From assembly GCF_037975245.1 (NCBI RefSeq), contig NC_092573.1:19166265-19230264 (forward strand): a DNA stretch of 64,000 bases, written 5' to 3'. Source of the DNA: Apostichopus japonicus. Its lineage: Eukaryota; Echinodermata; Holothuroidea; Aspidochirotida; Stichopodidae. Both the position numbers and the translations under genes were made by a program. Shown piece after piece: positions 56,301 through 64,000 of this stretch (the stretch's first letter is position 1; each line of letters opens with the position of its first letter). The notes beneath the pieces are model-generated. The model made no database searches, had not been told where the DNA came from, and saw only the letters and a list, made by a program, of their open reading frames with translations.

Positions 56301-58506
56301 ATGACTTACCTTTTCAATTTACTTTTCGATAATTAAGTTGTTTGTTGTATATTTGTATGTATTTTTCCCATTCTTCTTCCTTGGTTTGTAAAGCGCCTAT
56401 AGAGCAGATTTTTTTTTTCTGGATCAGACGCTATATAAATTTAGTCATTATTTCTTATTAATATTCTTATTATTACTGTGTGTAATACAAAAGGTCACCT
56501 ATTTACTGCATGCACCAACTATGTTGCACACGTAACATGGCATCATCCCATACACACGACCTCCCATCGCATAGCATCACACAGATTTAATATCATTTAG
56601 CGCATTAAATCGCATCACAACACACAACAGCTTGCATATTTCATCCAATAAGCAGTGAGATCACGAGAAACTAACCCCGTCTTCTTTTAGTATCACCGAC
56701 CTCTCCAAGTTAGGGTCCCATTTCTCTCTGAATCCACGAGGCGCTGGATAAATGCTTTGGATGGACTTTTCAAGTCCAATATTCAGTTCAAAGACTACTT
56801 TATATCTGTGATAAATGGGAACGAAGAATAAGGATTATTGGACATAGGGGAAGTGTGGGGGGGGGGGGCTTTCTGCTTAACATGTTTACTCATGCGTTGA
56901 TTGGCCTATACCAGTTTATAGGCTTGGAACCGGTACGCCGCCAGACATCCAGGTGGCATGTGCTGAATGCGCTAATGAATTCACTGAATGAATGCGCGAG
57001 AGGCTCTGAGCTTCAGTGGTCATATGGCATGCTAGTTTACTCCTATCAGTCTATTAAACGCACCGCTTGTTTCACGGCCTCGATGCCGCCAGTTGGATCC
57101 CTATGCCCCAAATTCGCCCCTGAGTATATTTATTGATTAATTTTAAATTACCTTGGCAAATAATATGACTAGGAATTTAAAATAAAATTGAATCATTTTT
57201 CAAACTTGTTCCTAACTCTTGATATGCTTGTTTGAAGGCAACTAACAAACATTTCATTACCCAGAGAAACGAATCCTGACAGTGATGCGTGCATGATGTT
57301 ACCATGATATTCTTCACTAAGCCTTACTTTCTTAATTTAATTTTGTTATTTTATTTGTTTTTGGAATGTGGTATATGGCTGAACACATGTTTGGTATATA
57401 TATAAAGAAAATCATTTTCTTCTGTGGATAAATGATTTGAATATTATGATAAAAACAAAGACATTTTCAACCAATTTACCACGATGATAATAGTAACTGT
57501 CCTGCCAGATAGCCTACATCATACATAAATTGCCCCCCCCCCCCCTACGCCCCTAAAAAACCCCATAAAAATGATCAACTCTTCACAAAAAGAGGTGTTA
57601 TTATGAAGTGGGTTTGATATTCAAGCGCTAAACCACTCCGCCAAATTGTTTTTTGAAATAATCAGTTTTGTTTACCGGAACATGCCTTTAAGTTTAAAGG
57701 GACTGTACATTAACTCGAAACCTACAACACACATTCAACATTTATTGGACAGTCCTGGAATAACTGTGTTCACGGTTTTCATGATTTTGTGACAATTTTT
57801 TGTGTTCACAGATTATCACTGGATGTCTGTATCCTCAAGACATGCTTATTGTTTAGTTTCACTTTAGAAGTCCTTCAATACTGCATGAGTATTCTTCAAC
57901 CAAATTTTAAGTCCACTTTAGTTTAGGAGTGAGAGGAAATTGACAAAAAACGAAAACTTGACTACTAGATATGCGGGTATAATTATAATGAGAAATTTAG
58001 AGTAACTAACGTTTGGAAGACGGGATCGTCCGATTTCTGCAAATGAATCACAAACTACGACTACAATATTTTCTCAAAGACGGAGGACATGTCTCTTAAC
58101 ATAATCAAGCCTACTTCCCGATCTGTTCATGCTAGTGGCACAAGAGTTAAAAAGACTTTACAACTAGAAACTACTTGTTGATATGACAGAACAAATGTCA
58201 ACACTGAACCATGCACCTTGTAATTGTACTCTACTTACCCTGCAGGAATCCATACGGATCGTACACTGCACATGTGTGAATCTTAGCCATGCATATAGTC
58301 AATATTAGAACGATCGAACCAAATAGGTCTTGAATTTGTTTAGCGGGTACACACCCCATACAAGCTACTACAAGTCTGGCACATTAATCCTCCCTCCCTC
58401 CCCCCCCCCCCCCCGTGGAAAGCTGTGATATCTCAGTCACTGATGGGAGGAGTGTAAAACGGCAAACACTGGTTCCTCAAAATATATCAGTAATAAAGTT
58501 AGTATA

Positions 58507-58576
<70 letters not shown>

Positions 58577-58587
58577 TATACAGATAT

Positions 58588-58631
<44 letters not shown>

Positions 58632-61057
58632 GCAGAGAGAGGGACTTACATATGACCTGACATGGATGGAGACTTCCTGTAATACACGCTTCCATTTGCC
58701 TGTAAAGAAAGAAAAGAAAGGACAAATTTTGAATTTGAAACAGACGTTATGCAAGCACAACATATTTAACAATAATGTTGATCATGATTTATGGATTAAT
58801 CTACGGTCGAATGATAAATAAAAATGGAATAAATGCTCTGAATCTCCGTTATCTTTTTTGAAATTGGTACTTTACTACAAACATATTTGGTTAAAACAAG
58901 GTACTTTGTGGTAACATATAGGATGCTTTTCGCGCGGGCGTTCCTTATCTTTTATCGATGTTTGTTTTGTTCTTATGCATTGCCTTTTCGGTAATGATTT
59001 TGGTATCTACCGTCGATATGCGTGTTGTCCAGTTTTCAAGCCCACCCCCCCCCCCCACACCACTTTATCGAAAAATTGGATCGGCCGCTGGTTATGTTTA
59101 TTGACAATTAAACAAGGAGGCACAGGTAAGAGTAAATTAAGAGATATCTCTAAACTAAAGTTATACGACAATCGAGGTCTACTTAGCAGACTACAGCTAT
59201 ACAGGCGATGTTAATTATGTACAATACACATGCCTATATGCCCCCCCATTTCCACCGTCCCCATTGAACCCCATTCCCATTCCACAGACCCATATCGTCA
59301 GAATGACGGAAAAAATTAGAAATGACGAAAATCACCCATTGTATGTCCCATTCATTTTTTTTTAAATCCAGCAGACAGTACAGAAATCCGTATATCTTGC
59401 CGAAATTCAGAATTCAACTGTACAGGAATTCTTCCGTTTATCGTGCTGCGATATTCATCCAATCTGATCATTTAGAACCTTTAATATAATTTCAGTCATT
59501 GTGTATTCTATCGATGAGTTAACTTTTTAAGAATCTTACTTATTATTTGTACATATATACCGAAATTGTTTTATCACATTCTGCTTTCTTTTTTATATTT
59601 GATAGGTCTTTGAAATCCTTTTTATAAATATTTGCTATTAATTCTGGTTTTAATAAATGAAATTAAAAATCATACCGTTCCAACTTAGATCTACCCAACC
59701 TATATGATAATGGATTCAATATTGGTTACGTCACTGCATGACTATGGTGTCTCAGTTCAGATCATAAAACTGGTATAGAATTTTTCCGTGAAAAGTGCCG
59801 TCTTTTCCACTAAATTTAGTTCCAAATCCATCTGTAACAGGTCATGTCTAGAGTTACTGATGTTATCTTATTACACACAAGAAGTGACACTAAACATGAC
59901 TACACTGCTTCAATAAATTCAAGGATAGTAACAATACCAATGAATGAATCGGTCGATACCAATGTCCCAAATGGGGACTACTTCAAAGGAAATTATTCTA
60001 TTGGTTGACAATGCGAGGTCCGTCTATAATCCACATGTTTGGCTATGGACTTTAAGGGTTTGTTTACGAGTGTCCACACGCTACACTATATACAAACGAA
60101 ACAACAACATGCACTGACATACTTACGCTATGCTATATACAAAACAGGCAGTTCATCCTTATACTAGGAGGCATAGTAAACAACATATTACTCCTAATAC
60201 TCAGTTTGTGGTTGTAGTTTTATAGGGAATGGTTCAAAGACATTACTGAATATATATAGCAGGATATTAGTTGAAAGCAACTGAAATGTCGAATACTGTA
60301 TTTAGTGTTGATTTAGTCACTCACAATCCTCTGAAATAAATGATAGGCTATGGTAGTTTAGACCAACATATCACCGAATCATGATAATTCAATAACTGTT
60401 GAGATAGAAACTGAACTGTATTTTTAATAACTCTCTCATTGGAAGCACAGAGCCAAAAAGAATTTAGATATCGCGTAGTTTGAGGGGAATGACATCCACG
60501 CATAGGCTTATTTTTGCACCTTCAGCGATGATTTATTAAGGGGACCACGGTGGTTAAAAGAATGGGTCAGGCTTAGATTGGAGAAGCAAACGGATTTGTT
60601 TCCTCATTAATCTTGTTGTTCAGTCTACTAAACTATGGTGTCTTTTCTTATCATGTTTTTCAACCTGCAACGTATGTAGAAGACAGTGTGCAATGCACGA
60701 TGTACATGTATTGCCAAACCTGACATAAGACTGTCGCCTTGTTGGGTTCAAAACCTTCCTACAACCAAACACACCTGCTACAACTTTGGTTGTAGGACAT
60801 AGCCTATATAGGTATCAACCAATTTGAATTGATAATAGGCCTATGCAGTTTTAAGACTAATAAAGCAAACTTATACGTCCTCTATTCCTATGGATGTTGT
60901 GAATAATCGCAAGAACCATGTACACAAAAAACAAAACAAAAAAGCTTACCCATTCCTTGCACATTTTCCATTGATCATCGCTTTCCAAGAGTAATTCAGT
61001 CACAACGGATTTAGCATCTTGTATTTCTTTGGAGTATTTGGACCGTAATTCCGTCAT
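53240..61057 (-). CDS. START-domain lipid transfer protein, STARD4/5/6 group, 5 exons
   Basis: This is a single-domain cytosolic START protein; relatives STARD4 and STARD5 carry sterols or bile acids between membranes. I joined 61057-60950, 58699-58650, 56805-56676, 54402-54191 and 53375-53240, giving 636 nt or 211 aa plus stop. The family is 205-224 aa, so the protein is nothing but the START fold. All introns are GT-AG and all phases close. Landmarks in order: WKMCKEW near residue 30, FREKWDPN at 78-85 (family 'KWD'), AGREFIDLL at 114-122 (family 'SPRDFVDL'), VRGYNHPCG at 151-159 (family 'VRGFNHPCG') and [15 protein letters not shown] near 175-190 (family 'FHTDLSGYLPQNVV'). By eye it is closest to STARD5, but orthology within the 4/5/6 group is not settled. 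There is no signal peptide or membrane segment. Confidence 0.9.
53553..53927. mobile_element. TTAA-flanked MITE in the last STARD intron, copy 2
   Basis: It begins TTAAAGGCATTGAAGACTCG and ends GAGTCTTCACTCCCTTTAA. TTAA flanks both ends. Its interior is the reverse complement of the copy at 38494-38861. No coding frame. It ends about 10 bp before the repeat at 53938-54192. Confidence 0.8.
53938..54192. repeat. interspersed repeat, copy 2, spanning a splice donor
   Basis: Nearly identical to 22279-22516 from CACCAACGAGACAG to GTACCC. On the minus strand its beginning, GGGTACG(G/C)TATTC, contains the donor GT of STARD exon 4 (54190-54189). The remainder is intronic. Confidence 0.75.
54191..54402 (-). 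CDS. STARD4/5/6-like exon 4; donor lies in a repeat
   Basis: Residues 97-167, with [20 protein letters not shown] and [14 protein letters not shown]. Acceptor TCCACAG|GA, donor AGTGG|GTACGG, phase 2. The donor and the intron start coincide with the edge of an interspersed repeat whose other copy is at 22279-22516. Confidence 0.92.
54403..55913. other. STARD intron 3, left part
   Basis: AT-rich intronic sequence with no recognised repeat or exon. The plus-strand open frame 54787-55038 shows no family resemblance. Confidence 0.5.
55914..56476 (+). mobile_element. L2-type LINE relic, 3' end
   Basis: The plus-strand frame reads [20 protein letters not shown] then [22 protein letters not shown] and HNLRSGDSY. 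These are the family blocks 'LQ.IQN.AARLITG...HITPVLK.LHWLPI', 'YLSDLI.RY' and 'RNLRSS'. A W-to-stop change after APKF breaks it; [20 protein letters not shown] continues in frame. The 3' UTR has GTAAAGCGCCTATAGAGCAG and GACGCTATATAAATTTAG with a TTATT-rich tail, typical of L2. It lies in STARD intron 3 in antisense. Confidence 0.9.
56676..56805 (-). CDS. STARD4/5/6-like exon 3
   Basis: Residues 53-96: [20 protein letters not shown], then [15 protein letters not shown]. The KWD motif is conserved in the START family. Acceptor TCACAG|AT, donor GGG|GTTAGT, phase 0. Confidence 0.9.
57585..57655 (-). repeat. weak tRNA-like/SINE fragment
   Basis: On the minus strand TTTGGCGGAGTGGTTTAGCG resembles an A box and ATCAAACCC resembles a decayed B box. 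There is no acceptor-stem pairing. It is probably an old SINE fragment in STARD intron 2. Confidence 0.3.
58511..58628. repeat. compound (TA)n microsatellite beside STARD exon 2
   Basis: Two (TA)n tracts are separated by TACAGATATACAGATATACT-like sequence. The tract ends about 22 bp from the exon 2 donor at 58650/58649, inside intron 2. It is self-complementary and could fold into a long hairpin in the transcript. Confidence 0.92.
58650..58699 (-). CDS. STARD4/5/6-like exon 2
   Basis: A 50-nt exon for residues 37-53: [16 protein letters not shown], fitting 'GNGVSVSWRPSVEFPG' of STARD5. Acceptor TTTACAG|GC, donor CATAT|GTAAGT, phase 2. A long (TA)n tract starts about 22 bp beyond the donor. 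Confidence 0.85.
60950..61057 (-). CDS. STARD4/5/6-like exon 1
   Basis: Residues 1-36, from ATG at 61057; an amphipathic N-terminal helix ([16 protein letters not shown]) ending [10 protein letters not shown]. Donor ATGG|GTAAGC, phase 0. Confidence 0.85.
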
Positions 61058-61961
61058 GATTTATAAAAGCGTACAACTCTGTGCTTAATTCCATGCGCAA
61101 GTTGATCTACTATAACCAATACAACAAACCCAATCAGTAAATTATATTACGTAAGTTCTCGTTTCGTGTAAGATTAAAAGCAGGTTTCCTTTTTTATTTG
61201 TAGAGTCATAATTCTTTGGCAAAATCATTAACAAGAAGACAAACAAGAGTGGTGCTTAACGACAAAACTGCGCTACGTGGTGTCAGGGTCTAAATGTATT
61301 AATCATTAATTCTTATAAGGCAAAGTTGACTCCATGCATGCTGTGTATATATGGTATGCGTGTGTGTGTATATATACGAGTTTGTAACTATTGGCACTAT
61401 ACCAAGTGGTAAAGGATTAGTGAATACAGGCTTTACAATAGATTTAAAGATAACATACGTTAATGGAAAACAAACTTCAGACAAAGCGTACGTTAACCGT
61501 TTGTATGCTCAGACCTGAGGCAATCAACGTTGACATATAAGATACTGATTTATAAGTTCATGGTGACTGAGATACCAAATTAATTTATTATTTCGTTGTA
61601 GACCTTTAAATGCAATTATCTGTCCACAGCCGTATACTTACTTACTTTGTCATACTTAATTATAGTACATCTTAACCATATTGTTCATACCAATCCATTC
61701 GCGATGATGACATAATCCATGGAAGTTAATGAACGTCAGGCAACAAATAAATGCTTATCATACATATCAAACATTGATCGGAAATGAGTTGAAAGCTGCA
61801 GTTATGAGCGCTTAAATAGCTTATATCTTCAAACCGCCAACTGTCATAATGGCTGATGAAAGGAAAATACGAGTTCTTGAGTGGGTTAGGGAGGTCTTAC
61901 ATCTTCCTGATTTTTGATAAGAGATTCTGACCATTCCGAGAGGCAGGAAGCGGATTAGAGG
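61058..61961. other. upstream region of the STARD gene
   Basis: AT-rich with a short TATATA/TGTG tract at about 61340-61375. It is the expected promoter and 5' UTR side of the minus-strand gene. No promoter element can be named. Confidence 0.4.
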
Positions 61962-61969
61962 GTGGGGTA

Positions 61970-62717
61970 CAAGGGCGGCGGAACCGGGGGGGGGCACAGG
62001 GGGCACGTGCCCCCCCACTTTTCCTCAGATTAAAAATGTGCCCTTTTGCTACATAAAAATGTCTAAATAAAAAAAAGTTTACAAAGCGAAACCCACGTCG
62101 AATGAAATATTTCGGGAAGTTTTAAATGTTTACTACCACAGGCGTAGGAGCCCAATTTGATTTGGGGGGGGGGGGGGGGCTGTAACGACTTGCCCGAAAA
62201 ATATTGCCAAAATTTTTTTCATATCATATAGGCATGCGTTGGTTATTACATCGCATGCCAATAACATACAATCATTTGTCGTGTTATAACCCTTCCAAAT
62301 TGGTTATAATTATTGGCAAAGTCGTTACAATAATAATGATCGTAATAATATCAGTTTAACCATTGAAAAACACATAGAAAATTACTTTTCTTTCAGTATT
62401 TTGACATATTTCATTTGCTTTCATGCATGTATCGATCGCGTGTGCAGGGACTTGGACTTTATAATGATTTCACCTCATTTTGTCGTTTTCCTTGTTTCCC
62501 AATTTGCACATTAGATACTGCAGTGCTAGTATGCATTGTTTCCTTGAGGGGGAGGGGGGGGGTGGCGTTGATGGAGTGATGTGTATACGCAAATAAGATA
62601 ATACAATAAGAGTTATGAAGGGTACTAAATATCAGGCTGCATCAGTCCAATCGAATTTCTGCAAAGTGCCCTTCGACGTTGGTGCCCCCCAGATTAAAAG
62701 TGCTTCCGCCGCCCTTG
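61970..62717. mobile_element. hAT-like element, 748 bp, with a nested repeat
   Basis: The left end CAAGGGCGGCGGAACC and the inverted right end CAAGGGCGGCGGAAGC differ at one position. Flanks GTGGGGTA (61962-61969) and GTGGGGTG (62718-62725) match at 7 of 8 positions. Poly-G/poly-C runs lie next to both ends. It has no transposase frame and contains the truncated repeat at 62138-62395. Confidence 0.72.
62138..62395. mobile_element. truncated copy of the 8312-8655 MITE family
   Basis: CACAGGCGTAGGAGCCCAAT and the following poly-G, CTGTAACGACTTGCCCGAAA and AATAACATACAATCATTT words match the element at 8312-8655 in order and orientation. Similarity stops near TTTTCTTTCAGTA, so the right terminus is missing or replaced. 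Confidence 0.7.
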
Positions 62718-62725
62718 GTGGGGTG

Positions 62726-64000
62726 GGGGGGGGTGGCGGTAGAGGCACGGGTAGGAAAAGTGGGGGGGGGGCCCGGGGACAACATTAGAGGGGCACTTTC
62801 TCATTCCACAACCACCACTCGTTAGGTTATAAACCGATACACACCGGCCATATCACTTAAATATATATGTGTTAGTAGTATGCTATCAATACTATTATGG
62901 TGCACGTGAATAATTGAAATAAAATATTAAAATTAACAAAGGCTTAAGATATCCAAAAGACAGTTCTTCATCAAAGCGGCACATTTTATTTGCCAGTAGG
63001 GTACATTTGCTATTTTGGAAAAAAAAGCATGGAGGGGGGAACGTTCACCCAGTGCCCCCCTTCGGCTCCTACCCCCTGGGTAGAGGAGTATATGACAAAA
63101 AGAATGATCTAAATATGCCCGAGAATGCACCGTTGAGTTTATTTTCCCACATGCTTCAACGACCCTACTAGGGCCACCCCTTCCCTTCATAAAAATCATG
63201 GATCCGCCCCCATGAGAAAGGAAGGGAAGGGGATGAGGCTTAGAGAAATGAGGATGAATTTGTCTATGTAGTTTGGTGGATATTGAGTCCCCTGATTTTT
63301 TCTGGGAGGGGGAGGGGACTAAATCCCCAACCAGAAGAATATGTGGTTGCGACCCTGATGATGATGATGCTATTACGTATGGGCTTTCCAAAAATCCCAC
63401 GGCCGATATTCTGATCTTAGTCTTGTCCCATCCTATTGATGCTTTGCACTCTTCGAACCCCATCCAATTTTTTTAAAACTATGAATACGTCATAAAAAAA
63501 ATAAAAATAAAGTGTCACCACGTTTTGTTCCTCTCGATCTTGTTTATTAAGTTTCATAAACCACCACCATTTGTTTTCCTTTCAAAAGAAAGCCCGATAC
63601 ATAATAACAAAAGCCATATAAACAACAAACGAAAAGATGAACATGTGGTTGAAATTAATGAATATGCAATCCACAGACCCAGATAATTTATACCAGAAAT
63701 TCTGTAACAATTATTCCATGCATTGGTCTATATTCTCTAAGTAAGTTTGCGTAAATCATGACATGCATTGGACATACATACAACTAATTATATGATGCTA
63801 GTATCACTATATACTGTACTATCATATCATGTTTCAAAGCACTCGTACTGACAGTATGAACAGTTCTGAGCTTTTACCTCATAGAAACTGGATATTCATA
63901 CTGGTCGCACTGACTGCTTCCATGCATTTCTTGAAAGTACCAGTGGCCTATGTAAACCAATATGTCTCAACTGGGTGGTACTTTATTCACATCTTGTATC
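62726..64000. other. G/C-run-rich transposon debris, then non-coding
   Basis: 62726-63330 has many poly-G/poly-C runs and hAT-like terminal words (GGATCCGCCCCCATG near 63200; CGGCTCCTACCCCCTGGG near 63064) without a clear partner end. The 176-codon minus frame at 63463-62933 runs through this debris and is not called. From 63480 to 64000 nothing is recognised. Confidence 0.5.

Noticed and set aside
62933-63463. 176-codon minus-strand frame
   Set aside because: It runs through G/C-run-rich transposon debris, has no domain-like pattern and no splice or start context.

Overview
The window is animal nuclear DNA: spliced genes with GT-AG introns, tRNA-derived SINEs, L2/CR1-type LINE relics, many hAT-like MITEs, long (TA)n and (CATA)n tracts and dense minisatellites. 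Long poly-G/poly-C runs, TGACCTTTGACCT repeats and L2-tailed SINEs suggest a marine invertebrate, possibly an echinoderm or another non-vertebrate deuterostome. That placement is an inference and is weak.

Two protein-coding genes were rebuilt exon by exon, both on the minus strand and in tandem. (1) NOL6 (Nrap/Utp22, a small-subunit processome protein) has 23 coding exons from 49416 down to 29732, giving 1125 codons plus stop, and an upstream non-coding exon ending at 50045. All splice phases close and the protein aligns end to end with the family. (2) A compact START-domain lipid-transfer protein of the STARD4/5/6 group has 5 exons from 61057 down to 53240, giving 211 aa. Its 3' end lies about 3.2 kb upstream of NOL6's first exon. 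The NOL6 product acts in nucleolar pre-rRNA processing and the STARD product in cytosolic sterol or bile-acid carriage, so they are neighbours rather than a pathway. A third, partial gene is suggested by a signal-peptide first exon at 10169-10016 (minus).

Layout: 1-10 kb is mostly non-coding, with a SINE, a hAT-like MITE and the signal-peptide exon at the right edge. 12.6-14.4 kb holds a hAT-like element nested in another, each with a perfect 8-bp target duplication. 18.0-19.7 kb is a duplicated block; 20.6-21.1 kb is a dimeric repeat with perfect DR1 motifs; 21.5-22.1 kb is a LINE relic; 22.3-22.5 kb is a repeat shared with the STARD locus. 27.9-28.2 kb is a 3 x 100-bp tandem repeat. 29.3-50.1 kb is NOL6, 53.2-61.1 kb is the STARD gene, and 62-64 kb is G-rich transposon debris.

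The most unusual signal is inside NOL6. Two separate minisatellites (81-bp unit at 33.2-33.8 kb; 37-bp unit at 37.1-37.4 kb) are each built from the gene's own exon-intron junction, so each array repeats the splice donor about eight times. The 81-bp array is also a whole number of codons and stays open in frame. Other tandem arrays lie in several further NOL6 introns and just after the stop codon. No CRISPR array, operon, rRNA gene or prokaryotic-type system is present.
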